From Usnea hakonensis (taxonomy: Eukaryota > Ascomycota > Lecanoromycetes > Lecanorales > Parmeliaceae), in NCBI GenBank assembly GCA_013423325.1, contig BLJB01000067.1:186001-250000 (forward strand): DNA of 64,000 bases, given 5' to 3'. The translations under genes were made by a program, and so were the position numbers. Position 1 is the stretch's first letter. Each line of letters starts with the position of its first letter. The notes under the pieces were generated by a model. That model had not been told where the DNA came from. It saw only the letters and a list, made by a program, of their open reading frames with translations, and did no database searches. Shown in pieces: positions 22,692 to 33,160 of the stretch.

Positions 22692-24457
22692 CAATTGAGA
22701 GCTGCACGCAGGCATAGAGTGGAAATCATCTCTTGTACTTGATGACAATTTAGATTTTGGAACGAAGGGAGAGGGCGGTCTGATTTGTCCCACTATGTCA
22801 AATGGCAGAGCCAATTAGAAAGGCATTTGTACATTAATATTCTCCACCTCTTTAGCACATTTAAAGTGGAGTTTAATCGATGATCAGTCTTTCTCTTCCA
22901 GCCTCCGCTTCGTATTCGTACTGACAGCATGATGTGCGGTGCAAACGTATTTGCTTACCTTCTGTTCATCGTCAATCTTTGTCACTGATCACATGCTCCA
23001 ATCGATCCTTCAATTACGCATATCAACTCGAGCGCAAGTTTGCACTTTGTCATTGAACCAGTGGGGGAAAGCATTGATGTTCTGGTAGTGATCACCTCCA
23101 AGTTCCTCGTGCCAAGGGTTCGTGCGTTCGTCGGAGAAGTCAAAATGTGCTCTGACCCTGATTGGCGTCGTTGTGGTTTTGGGTAAAACCTTCCAAAGCC
23201 GAATGACTTTTTTACAATACTTTCAGTACTCGTATTTTTCGTAACGGTATCATTCGAGAATGTAATCTAAATGTCAAGGCGCGGTCCGACCTGGCGGGCC
23301 GTAGGAGGGTACGAGAACATCGACTACTGAGTAGCCTATCTAGGTATCTACTCACCTCAATCGAGGTGTTTGGTCTTCTGATGCTGTGCATACGTACCCT
23401 TCAACAGCGTCTGTTGTGCATGCACATCTGGAAGGTTCACTGATGGATGAAGGCCACAAGCTTGCAGATATTCACAGCACCATGCAAGGAGAGAATCGTC
23501 CCATTCCTCCAAATAGGCGCAGCAATCAATTCTGCTGCACAAGGGCGATGCTGTTCATGCGGCGATTGGGCGTTAGGACTTAGGAGTTAGGAGCCTCTCT
23601 TCGGAGACAAAACTGAAAGGTCCATGCACAATGCATAAACAGTAAACACCAGGTTCGTCATGTTCGGCAATCCTGCTCCAAGGACATTCGGCAACGCTCA
23701 ATGATCGTGCACTGCTCGTCTCATGTCTGTTTCTGGTCGATGACTACGTACGGACTACTGACTACTGACTACCCAAGCGCTGGTCAACACGCTAGAAAGG
23801 CCAGGTCCTTCTAGATCAGGCGCTCGTGCCTCAGTCTGTCCAAACAGCTCTGAGCTCGCAAGGCCATGCCATATTGATATGTATGGAAGCATCTATGGAA
23901 AACGTCTATCTGCCCATGGCGTTAAGCATATACCTTGTTTACTGGGGCTCCCCTACCGTAAAGCGAATAGCTTGGATCCGAGCTGCAAGTGATCAAGCAT
24001 TTGCCGTCCGAAGATGCTCGGTCGTGGACTTGATTGGACCCAGGTCTCGTCGGGATCGAGCACTATGTCCAGTAAAGATATGAAATCTCCGAACGATTGG
24101 CTGTAAAAATAGCCCTTTGCTGCCAGAGATCTGGACGGACAAAAGTGCGGAGTGCAGAGCAAGCATCATGATTGGATCCTTAAATTCGCCGCGACTGCCG
24201 GCTGAGAGGAGATGATGCACCATGTTCTGATCGAGTGACAAAGCACCCTCGGCCCGTGACCTGTCTGAGATGTCTTCTGATCATGTTACACGAGGACAGT
24301 CATGAGTTTGAGAGTTCATCATTCTTATCCTCTCACAATCAGAAACACCACGCAAAACACCACGCACAGACTGCAGCTTCGTGTCCTCCTGTCTGTGCCA
24401 ACTCATCGTTCAACGATCTATTAGTCACTGCTAACTCGTGCTCAGAAGACTGGTCTC
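22692..24457. other. 1.8-kb gene-poor region upstream of the small peptide gene
   Basis: I find no credible coding gene on either strand. Reading frames of 60-90 codons (23357-23583, 23826-24083) lack protein-like character. A tandem GACTACT stretch lies at about 23752-23772, and CTATCTAGGTATCTACTC near 23336-23353. The region probably holds the UstYa-1 3' UTR and upstream regulatory sequence of the peptide gene. Confidence 0.5.
24008..24021. promoter_or_regulatory. possible Zn2Cys6-type everted repeat
   Basis: CCGA-AGATGC-TCGG is a perfect 4-bp arm inverted repeat, about 440 bp upstream of the TATA box of the small peptide gene. Zn2Cys6 regulators often bind CCG/CGG pairs. A single site can occur by chance. 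Confidence 0.3.
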
Positions 24458-24465
24458 TATATAAG
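24458..24465 (+). promoter_or_regulatory. TATA box of the small peptide gene
   Basis: TATATAAG lies about 245 bp upstream of the peptide ATG and directly precedes a CA-rich stretch, an arrangement typical of strongly expressed fungal genes with a long leader. Confidence 0.6.
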
Positions 24466-24520
24466 ACACCTGTAGACGTCCTTCTACCTACCATCATCAA
24501 CAACAACAACAACCAACCTC

Positions 24521-24590
24521 AGCCAATATCAACCAACATCAACCAGCATCCACCAACATCCACCAACATCCACCAACATCAACCATCTCC
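24521..24590 (+). repeat. 10-bp CA-rich tandem repeat in the presumed 5' leader
   Basis: About six to seven units resembling AACCAACATC or CACCAACATC, preceded by CAACAACAACAAC. It lies between the TATA box and the ATG, so it is probably transcribed as 5' UTR. G-poor, CA-rich leaders usually indicate little secondary structure. Confidence 0.7.
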
Positions 24591-24708
24591 TACCTGCATT
24601 CAGATCTTTCAAACCACACCAACCACTCCCCACATCCACCTCAAACTCCAACAACCCATCCAAACAACTCGTCAAACCCATCCTCTCTCAACTTCCCTCT
24701 TTATCAAA

Positions 24709-24923
24709 ATGCACGCCCAAAACATCCTCGCCTTCCTTGCCCTCGCCGTCGTGGCCATGAGCGCTGCTATCCCTGCAGCCGTGCCTGAACCCCATGCCGG
24801 TATGATACCCAAAATTGACTTGAAACCTCAACTCGTTGGCTGACATCGACTGCAGAAATTGTCCGCAAGGGCGAAGCTTCGGCTGACGCCGTGGACATTG
24901 CGCAGATCGGAGACGGGTACTAG
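24709..24923 (+). CDS. small secreted peptide, candidate RiPP precursor
   Basis: The model joins 24709-24799 and 24856-24923 (52 aa). The 56-nt intron has a GTATGA donor, a GCTGACAT branch site and a TGCAG acceptor; unspliced reading stops shortly after the donor. Residues 1-20 form a clear signal peptide (hydrophobic run ILAFLALAVVAMSA). A short Pro/Ala spacer follows, then an RK dibasic site at about residues 34-35, and a 17-residue acidic tail with Ala-containing dipeptides (EA, DA) that ends QIGDGY. Dikaritin precursors such as UstA share the secretion signal, dibasic Kex2-type processing and Tyr-containing cores, but usually carry several core copies; this one has a single tail. Its promoter (TATA, CA-rich leader) looks strong. 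It could instead be a secreted signalling or effector peptide. Confidence 0.65.
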
Positions 24924-25369
24924 AGATCCTCCATGAAGATGGAGAAGGAGAGAGGTCTCCACGTGAATGGAGTGATGGGGCGGGGGAGCCTTGGTCGTTG
25001 AAAGCGAGAAACTTGCATCACTAATTTGTCTTTTCCGGGCTGATGGCAAGTCGGGCGTTTGTTTTAGACGGTAGATTGGGGCGTCTGTTTTGCTGCGTCT
25101 GCAATGTTGGCGGGAAAGGGGGGGAGTAGGATTAGATTGGCACTTTCTGAACTTTTTTGCAGGAGGGGATGGTGGTGGTGGTGTATGCTAAGGTAGCTTT
25201 CTTTCTATTCAATGCCAATTGGGATTGTCTGAATTTATTGTTGACTTTGATCTTGACACTACGTGCCAATGCAATCAATCCGCATTCTTGGAGATTATTT
25301 CCAAACGGCAAATATATAGCCTAGCGGTAATATCTGGATGATATCTCACTTCAAAACGAGACTTGGCTA

Positions 25370-25391
25370 CCCTACCTACCTACCTACCTAT
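25370..25391. repeat. (CTAC)n microsatellite
   Basis: About five tandem CTAC units, ending in a TATC variant. Confidence 0.8.
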
Positions 25392-25670
25392 CTGCCACAA
25401 ACTACCTCTCGTCAAAACATTTAAATATCTGTGTAGCTTCTTTATAGAGTACTCTACCCATCATATCCCAACAACACAATATATCATATCATATCATAAC
25501 ACAACACCTACCCAGCAATCTTCAGCCCTTTCAATACATACACACACATACAACAATCTCTCTCCATCACAAGCAGCTACAGCACCCCTCCTTCCTCTCA
25601 GAGTGCGTTGGAAAAGTAGGAATTCAAAAAAAAAAAAACTTGGATGCGAAGATGGGAATGAATATGCAAA

Positions 25671-25690
25671 GTGAGTGAGTGAGTGAGTGA
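25671..25690. repeat. (GTGA)n microsatellite
   Basis: Five perfect GTGA units in the 3' intergenic region. Confidence 0.85.
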
Positions 25691-25961
25691 GGTGAATGGT
25701 CGCTTCTTCGGTGTTAAATTTGGTTTGTTTGCAATTATCTGTCTGTCTGTGTCTCTCTTTCCATCTAAACCTTTTTTGTAACAAAAGCAGCCACAACAAC
25801 CAACATCAAAACCCCATTACACACTACAACCACCGAAAAATAACTCCCCCCCCCTTTCCCTCCCAATTCCTCCCCCCCCCCAAACCCCCAAAAACTCACC
25901 ACAAGATACCTCCAACAGAATTTTATCCCCGCCCATGACCCATTCCGCCAAGCCCACCGCC

Positions 25962-27426
25962 CTATCCCGCCCAAACCGCCTCGATAATCGCCAGCGCCGC
26001 CCCATCCGGCACCCAAATCTTCACGTGCCCGAACCGCGCATCCGCCTCTGCGAAAATCTGCTCCCAGTCGCTGCGGTCGCGCTCGCGGGCGTTGAAGAGG
26101 GAGAGCATGATCATGTCCATTGCACTGTGGGGGAGAGCGGGGAGGGGGGTTCGGAGTCAGCGGAGTTGAGGGGAGGGATGGGGATTAGTTGGGTAGCAAT
26201 GGGTGTCGGGGATACGAAATGTAGGTTTAAAATTGGGGTACAAGGGGGTGGAATGCTTACCGGATCTCTCTTTCCTGCGACGGCGACATGGTCCCGTGCT
26301 CCGGGATCAGATAATCATTCACCACCACCCGCGCGCCTTTTCCCAACGCCGGGATCAAAGCCCGCAGGATCTTGACGACGTGCGTATCCGACCAGTTGTG
26401 GAAGATGTTGCGGAACAAATACGTGTGCGCAGGCCCTTGCGAGCAAACGGGCTGCGGGTCGAAGAAATCGTGCGACATGAAGGCGATTCGGTCCGCTACG
26501 TCGGCGGGCACGTCGGAGACGGCGCCGTGGATCATGTCGGGGAGGTCTTGGACGATGAAGGTGAGATTGGGGTATGATTGGGCGAGGGCGATGCTGATGT
26601 TGCCGCGGGAGCCGCCGACGTCGACGACGGTGCCGTTGCCGATGGCGGACCAGGGATAACCGTTGGTCAGAAAGGAAGGTGACAGACCGAGGCCGTTGGA
26701 GAAGGCGGACATGGAACGCGCGAAGCGCTTAGCCATGTCCGGGTGCGAGGCGTAGTATTCCCATATTGGCTTGTCCGTGTGCTGGGAAAGGCTCCAGCCC
26801 GCCTTGTTGGGCTCGTCGCTTTGGCCGGAGGTCTCCCTCGCTTCGACGGTGCTCGCAAAAGACTGCCACACCTCATCAAACATGTAACCTACCCCGGCCT
26901 TGGCGTTGTCGTCTTCCGCCAACTTGCGCGATGCGGCCGAATGGGAGACGTAGCCTTTGCGGGGTTCTTCGAAGACGCGGTGGTAGGCGATGGCGAAGCG
27001 GACGATGCGGCGGAGATTGGTTTCTGACAGGCCGCATTTCTGGGCAAGGTCCGGAAAGGAGATTTGGCCGTGGATGGGAACGTGTGAGGCGATGTCATAT
27101 TTGTAGATTGCTTGGAGGCTTACACCGTTCAACTGCAGCCAAGAGAAATTTTGTGAGCAAAAATTATAACAGCTTGTCGGTTCTGTTATACTTACCACCG
27201 GTCGAATGCACATGGTAGGACCGAGGAGAAGCTGGTGGAGCTCGAGGCTGGCGTCCAGGGCCGTTTCTCGAGCCTTTTGGATTTCGCCATCTTCAATTTG
27301 GAAATCGACTGGCCCGTCTACGCGGAATGATGGCGAAGGCAAACGTTTACTCTGGAGGTAGCGGTCCACTTTCAATGTATTATCCCGGATCTGGGCAGCC
27401 AAGTCGGCAATTCTTGTATGAGCCAT
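25962..27426 (-). CDS. class I SAM-dependent O-methyltransferase
   Basis: The model joins 27426-27196, 27132-26261 and 26124-25962 (421 aa). The last exon supplies the family C-terminus (AMDMIMLSLFNARERDRSDW, then GHVKIWVPDG). The first intron (63 nt) is frame-neutral and stop-free, so it is easily missed. An N-terminal dimerisation-type helical domain covers about residues 1-170. SAM motif I reads VVDVGGSRGN (about 246-255), followed by FIVQDLPDMI. The likely catalytic base is H322 in RNIFHNWSD. The product resembles fungal sterigmatocystin-type OMTs. Next to UstYa and tyrosinase genes, a role in methylating a phenolic or hydroxylated peptide residue is a plausible inference. It is divergent from UstYa-2 across 0.9 kb. 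Confidence 0.93.
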
Positions 27427-28330
27427 TCACGCAATGCTGCTCTTGCTGCAGGGAGCTGAATACGAAACGGATTGCTCGTGAGATTACTAATAGGCCAAGG
27501 TGATACAGATGTGAAAGAGGAGTATTTGACTGTCGCGAAACAATGCAGGTTCAAGAGAAAAGAGAGAAGGCAATATAGGCCACGGGGGTAAGTGCATGAC
27601 AGCTTCTTATAAATCATGCCTGGCCGCAGAAAGGACGAAGAGTGATAAATTGTAAAGGACTACTTTAGCAAGCCATCATCACGGCCAACAAGCATGATTA
27701 TGGTGGTGCACGAATAATGGCAAATCAATAAACAATTATAGTATGGTATGGTATAGTATGGAAAAGAAAACCTCTGTCAAAAATGTCCGTGACGTGACCT
27801 GGGCTCGGACGGTGAAAGTAGAGACTAAGAATATATCAGCTGCAGGGTCTGGCAATCATCTCCACATCCTCCCAAAGACTTTCCCAAAAAACAACGACAA
27901 TGAAAAATCAAATCACGGAGTTCGGATCCAGAAATGTCATGCCGCGCAGCTTTGACTTTGTCCTGCATTGGGCTAAAGCTTAGTCGCATATTGGATCGAC
28001 CGACGGCGCGATGCACGTTGAAGAATGAAGACGAAGCAGGGAAAGGAAGGGCGCAACGGGAGGGAAGTGCCTGACCCGGGCCTCCTTTCTGCGTCCGAGC
28101 AACAGACTAAAGGGGGGACCTGCTGTAAGATAGTAAGATAGTAACAGTGTGAGCTACTACCCGTAAATGTAATGAGAGGCCAAGACAGGCGTAATTTGGT
28201 ACATCTGTCGTAGTCGTAGATACCCTTCTTATTGCCAGTCAGCTGTTATCCCTCTCCCGGCTTTTCTATTGCATCCTTGGTCCGGCTGTTGATTACTCAC
28301 ACTCACCTCGAACAAGGGTTGACGATTGCA
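27427..28330. promoter_or_regulatory. divergent promoter of the O-methyltransferase and UstYa-2
   Basis: 904 bp between two divergent start codons; a shared control region is likely. It contains a GTATGGTATGGTATAGTATGG run (about 27741-27761) and two TAAGATAGTAAGATAGTAA copies near 28126-28144. No regulator site is identifiable with confidence. Confidence 0.55.
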
Positions 28331-29224
28331 ATGTCAAGATTATTGCGAGCCGGCTATCCCTCGTCGTACTTTCCCCTCTCCCAGGACACCCCCTTCGACG
28401 ACGAGAACAAGCTAGGGAAAGACCCTCTTCACGGCCCGGGAAAGCATCCTCTTTGGTCCCATTGGTTACAACTTGTTTTGATCACAGTCCTTCTGTCGCT
28501 CGCAGCCGCAGCGGGCTTCTTCATTGCCCTCTCACTTCCTCAAACTCGACTGGCTTTCTCCTCGCTTCCAGACACTGTGCCTCAAGGTTGACCGTCTTCC
28601 CAAATATCAAACATGTGCCTCGCTGACCAGCTGGCTAGTATACACCGGTTGGTCCAAGGAGACATTTCGGTTCAACGAGAGCTTTGCCGCTCCTCCGCCC
28701 CAAGGAGGAGGTCAAGAGGCTGTGTGGGACTCTTTAATCCCCAGTAAGCTTATATACCTAATGGGAATGTTCCAATGGCGTGGTTGACGCTGCCACAGAT
28801 GGCCTGGGCTACGTGAAGCATCCAACGCTCGCCCCGAACCTATCCGTCATTAGCGTCTTCCATCAGCTTCATTGCTTGGTAAGCCAAGGATTAGAAACGT
28901 TGTGATTCCACCATCAAGTATCTCACCAGACGATAGTACACCTTGCGCCGCGCATACTATGCGATTTCAGACGGCCAAAACCAATTAGAGGACTTTGATT
29001 TCGGCATCGATAGAGCTCCACACGCGGCCCACTGCTTTGAGTATTTGAGACAGGCGCTCATGTGTTCCGCCGATTCGAGCGTCGAGCCGGCAGGGGAGCG
29101 AGTACAAGGCTTCCTGGGGTGGGGCTTCCAGAGGCAGTGCCGGGACTATGATGGGTTGATGGCTTGGGCGGAGAAGTGGAGAGCGTTCGATGGCCACGGG
29201 TTTATAGCGGAGCCACCGGGCTGA
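28331..29224 (+). CDS. UstYa-family (DUF3328) oxidase, copy 2
   Basis: The model joins 28331-28586, 28639-28743, 28799-28878 and 28937-29224 (242 aa) with an exact stop. The start is the first ATG; an upstream in-frame TTG is not used. The N-terminal cytosolic stretch (DTPFDDENKLGKD) precedes a membrane helix at about 47-68. Family blocks follow in order: FRFNESFA, AVWDSLIP, ISVFHQLHC (HQLHC at 142-146), then HAAHC (176-180) with FEYLRQALMCSAD, and a late QCRDYDGLMAWAEKW. The first intron has a non-consensus GTTGAC donor but a good CTGACC branch site. Both histidine motifs are intact, so the enzyme looks active. It is only distantly similar to UstYa-1, fitting separate reactions on one substrate. 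Confidence 0.93.
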
Positions 29225-31468
29225 TGCATACCATCTCGTGTCTCTTTGTAGCCCTGCATCTCGGTTCGGCAAACTGCGGGGTGCTATCTTGCCGTGACTT
29301 GGCACAAGCTTTCTTCATAGAGAAAAGAGGCTGTACCAGAGGCTATTGGTGATGTAAGAGATCAATGTTGCTCAGTGTCCTTTATAGGAATTTAGCCGTT
29401 GCAGTGGTTGCGAATGAAGTTTGAGATTTAGCTTGGCAGTTTCTAGAATCAACAATTTGGACATGGCGGATAGGGTATAAGTCGGCAAATTCGACGACTC
29501 AGCCAGGATCCACATTATTCTCCTTATGGGCTGAATATCAGCCAGCTTTGTTGCCTATGAGTCTATTTTACTTGCCTTCGATCTTCCATCCCATCATTCG
29601 ACAATGAATTCCCCTCTTTCCAGCAATGAGATGAGAGCAGCATTCAAAAGCCTCTACCACTTGTTCCCCCGTCACTGGAATCCTCCCTCCTCCTGCCTTG
29701 CCGGTGCGGTCACTGACCCCTTACGTATGCGTGAACGCAGCTCCATTCGTCTATGCGGTTCATATTTCGGCGGCTTGAGATCACGGATCGGGTCCCTCTG
29801 CAGAGCCATGAACACACACGAGGATGAAGAGCGCATCGCGCGTCGGATGCTTGAAAAGCTCGTCTCACTTTCGAATTTCAGGATAGGGGTTCACAGCGTC
29901 ATTGATCAAGTGGACAGGACGAGCGCACTCGCGGCTGGATCGTTGGCTCCTGTCACTAGCCCTGTCCATGGGCCTCTGGCGTTATCGAAGCCGTGAAATA
30001 GTCTCTAGTAGTAAGAGTTTGTCCTCGAGCGCACTTCGTCGTTCTCTCCTCTGGTACGCTGGAGCTCGTCGTTTAAGTATGCCTTTGTATGATCTTTACT
30101 GAATCTCATCCGCGATATGACGTTCCCAATAGATTAGCACAGCCGAAAATGAGACAAGAAAAGAAAGAAAGAGAGAAACCGTGTTAATCACAAACTTCCA
30201 CCTTAAGCCATACACCATCTCCACCACACACATCCGCCAACATCCCAGCTGTACGCCACCTTCCGCGCCGCTCCACAAGGAATTCCCTCCTCACCTTTTT
30301 GATATTAAACTAACACGCCCCACACTCCACTCTCTTCGCCCATCACAGTCACATAGCAGCACACGCCTTCGGCTATCCCAAAGAAAGTTACGAACCCATA
30401 TGAAACGACCTAGGTAATTCAAGTATTCCGCCACTCACAGACGCACTACAGGCTCAGGAAACGGGGAATTCGATAAGGCTAATTCAACCCACGAGGGGGC
30501 GAGCCGGGTTATGAAACGAAATGGCGATGGCGCGATGAATGCGCGCAATCTGGTTTGATTATCATTCGCGAGATCTGTTGTGCAATCGAAGAAGATCACA
30601 CACACCAGAACTGGCGTTGGAGTCAGCTGAGGCATTGCAGCTGGGAGAGTGATGAAGGATGAGATCGAAGCGGGGATTTGGCGGTAGTGGAGGCCGTGGG
30701 AAAATGTGTGGAGATGACTGCCAAGTGCCTTGCAGGATGATTGGAAGGGTGGAAGAAAGGAGACGAAGTACGGAAGCAGAGGGACTGTAAGAAGGGCGAG
30801 AGGTAACTGACAGTCGTCAGTGAGGAGTGGAAGGATCTGATAGAGAAGGATCTCAAGACTCTAAGATCGACAAAGGAAAACTCGTAAGGGAAGATACGAT
30901 GTGTTGAGCAGGATAAGCAACACAAAAAAGGAGTTGCTATCGGACATTCAAATCAACTGTGGTGGAAATTACATCCGCCTCCCTCATCGTGGATGATCCT
31001 TGAAGCATGGTAAATTTGAATAATGTATCCAACCGGATTTCAAGAATATGATACTTAAAGCCAGCAACCTTTGAATGCTGGCTTTTTGGAATGAGGCAAG
31101 CCAATTTGTAGGGACACAGGCGATTATCTGCGGGGCGCCATATAAACGAGGGACGATGAACTGATCAACGTCCACCGTTGAGCGCGATGTTGAGGCCTCG
31201 AATGGTGTTGTGTTGCACTCGCTTGCTGGTATGAATGATCATGGGGGAGACGCTCGCTTGCTGGGAAGGAAATAGTCACAGTCGAAAGATTACACCGGCG
31301 TGAATTTGATGCTGTTGAACTCCGCTACTTTGATCAAAGTATTCCCTTCAGCCTCCTGAGCCTTGTGAGCCGACTCCGGCTATGTCAACAAGGTACTGGG
31401 CAACAGTGTTGATATCACCTAAGGAGAAAAAGTCCACTTAGCGCCTATCCTTTCCACTTTGTCTCTGC
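29225..31468. other. 2.2-kb gene-poor region
   Basis: It contains the UstYa-2 3' UTR and no convincing gene. Frames at 29604-29996 and 30181-30417 are discussed separately or rejected. The AAGAAAAGAAAGAAAGAGAGAAA stretch near 30158-30177 is simple sequence. Confidence 0.5.
29604..29996 (+). CDS. weakly supported hypothetical frame
   Basis: ATG-initiated frame of 130 codons with an even, Arg/Ser/Leu-rich composition and no domain that I recognise. It starts MNSPLSSNEMRAAF and contains THEDEERIARRMLEKLVSLS, which could be one amphipathic helix. No intron signals improve it. It lies beyond the second UstYa gene. It could be chance. Confidence 0.22.
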   Translation: MNSPLSSNEMRAAFKSLYHLFPRHWNPPSSCLAGAVTDPLRMRERSSIRLCGSYFGGLRSRIGSLCRAMNTHEDEERIARRMLEKLVSLSNFRIGVHSVIDQVDRTSALAAGSLAPVTSPVHGPLALSKP

Positions 31469-32571
31469 TCATGTAGATGTCCCCATACTTTTTCGTTTTG
31501 GAGGCCTTCCCCCTTTGTTCTTCCCCGGTGCCTTCTCACCCCGTTTCCGCTTGTACTCCGCAGACCTCGACGTGCCGTTCGGCAATTCGTCGTCTTCCAT
31601 CGATAATGGTGTGCGTTCGGGCCCGCTGCCCTTCTTTCTGCGCTGAGATAGCAGTGGTGTTTCAAGCTCTTCGCCCGTAGCAACTTCGCCTACCCTTCGA
31701 CGAGCTGGTGGTGACATTCCCGTTGCGGACGTTTCGAACGATGTTTGGAGATGAGGTTCCGAGTGAGAAGCTGAGCGCCATGCTTGATTCAATGCTTGCT
31801 GCATTCCGTTTGTTGCATTAGCTACCTGCTTGTCGACATTGTTTCTCATTGTCACCAGCTTTGCATGGATCTTTACCGAAGCCTCGATATGGCGTTGAAG
31901 CTGTTTATTGAGACTATCTGCACTTTGACCACTGACTTCTTCGTCCGAGTTTTCCGGTTCAAAAGTGCCGTCGTCCCAGACCGCGTATCCCAATCTCAAT
32001 TTCTCGTTTTTGGACAGTCCCAGCGAGTTTACCCCAGTGTTGTCCGTTCTCTTTGCCACAAACTCTACATTCATCATACCGTCATCAGGATTGTGTTCAT
32101 TAGTGTAGAAGCTGAAGCGGAGGTAGGGATATCCAGACTCGTCGCGCACGTCACTAAAAACCACCATGGCTTCATTCTCCACCGAGGAATCACCAGGTTC
32201 TTTGTTTGCGAGGTCGAGACGGTTGGCGATCTTATCTTGGTAGTCCATGGTATATTCAAGGCTTAGGGCGCCGAAACTGAGATATACGTTGAAGTGCCTC
32301 CCATCGCCTCCTTCCTCTGGTTGTACTTTTACGAATTTGAGCTCCCAATCTGCAAGACTTATTTGTGAACTCCAATCCATCGTTCGCCTTTTCCCTCCGC
32401 AGTATGTCCAGACGATGTGGTAATCGCCTTCGACAAGTTCCACGGGGAAGTGCTTGAGGCTAAGTTGCTATGGAGAAGATGTTGTGTCAGGACTGAACAG
32501 ATGGATATGCATGTGTCTCGGAATGTTCATACCAAGCCATCTGTCAAATCTCCGTCGTCGAAATACCGCAT
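31469..32571 (-). CDS. uncharacterised protein with basic C-terminal tail
   Basis: The model joins 32571-32533 and 32467-31469 (345 aa). The short first exon supplies an ATG; the 65-nt intron has a GTATGA donor and CATAG acceptor. The long frame alone would need a GTG start. Residues 1-150 look like a folded, Trp/Tyr-rich beta-type domain (VWTYCGGKRRTMDW, ADWELKFVKV, FNVYLSFGALSLEYTM). A helical, possibly coiled-coil segment follows at about 190-240. The C-terminal third is disordered and basic, with an AT-hook-like GGRPPKRKS. The architecture (beta head, coiled coil, nuclear tail) is loosely like XRCC4-type proteins, but the sequence gives no firm match, so I leave it unnamed. Confidence 0.6.
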
Positions 32572-33160
32572 TATCGGCTCACGCTGGGTAGTCGCACTGT
32601 TATCGTAAGATGTCGGAGGGTAAGCGGTAGTAGGAAAGAAAAGGAATTGAGAAAGCAGACGGATGTTGTGCAACTTGCGCTCCAAGGGTTCACGTTTAGA
32701 GGCTTGTTGCTTAAGTAAGCTAGCTTTGGGGGGGTTACCTTAGGGCTAACGTCTTAGCGTTCATTCAAAAAGACGACGACAATCTTTTGGATATAAAAAC
32801 TTGAGAATTGAGTCCTGCAGAGGCCAAGCACCCAAGGTCAGCCTCCTACTCTATTACAGCCCAGAGACTACTATTCTTCTCCTACGATCGATATCTAGCG
32901 TTCAATGTGACCGTTTTCTTCTCAAGTACATTTGTAGCCATATTTTCCTAATATAAATCTACCATCCTTCTGGGCTTTTCAGTGCAGGTGGCGGAGATCG
33001 AGGCCAACAGCTCTTACAAAGGCACGAATGAGACTCACAAGTTGAAGTGAGCGCTTACGAGGTGCGGCCTCTATCAGCTACTGGGTGCTCGTGATTATGT
33101 TGCCAATTAATTAATATACATTAGACCTTTAAACTGAATTTTTCCATTTGATAATTTCAT
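32572..33160. other. intergenic region
   Basis: It holds the promoter of the 345-aa protein and the 3' end of the large secreted protein gene. The sequence is A/T-rich; no gene seen. Confidence 0.55.

Larger units (their letters stand above)
24924..25961. other. convergent 3' region with simple repeats
   Basis: It lies between the peptide gene (plus) and the O-methyltransferase (minus). It is rich in simple sequence: a CTAC repeat, GTGA repeat, TGTC repeat (about 25740-25752) and two poly-C runs (25846-25876). Open frames here are by-products of low complexity. Confidence 0.55.

Noticed and set aside
24235..24843. 202-codon frame containing the small peptide in its last part
   Set aside because: Its upstream portion is the CA-rich leader read as Thr/His/Gln repeats; the ATG at 24709 begins a proper signal peptide and the frame is interrupted by an intron.
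24709..24923. Small peptide as a farnesylated mating pheromone
   Set aside because: There is no C-terminal CaaX motif and a secretion signal is present; alpha-factor-like repeats are also absent.
26743..27218. Plus-strand frames across the O-methyltransferase
   Set aside because: Antisense to a clearly conserved enzyme; the products are low-complexity Arg/Gly-rich.
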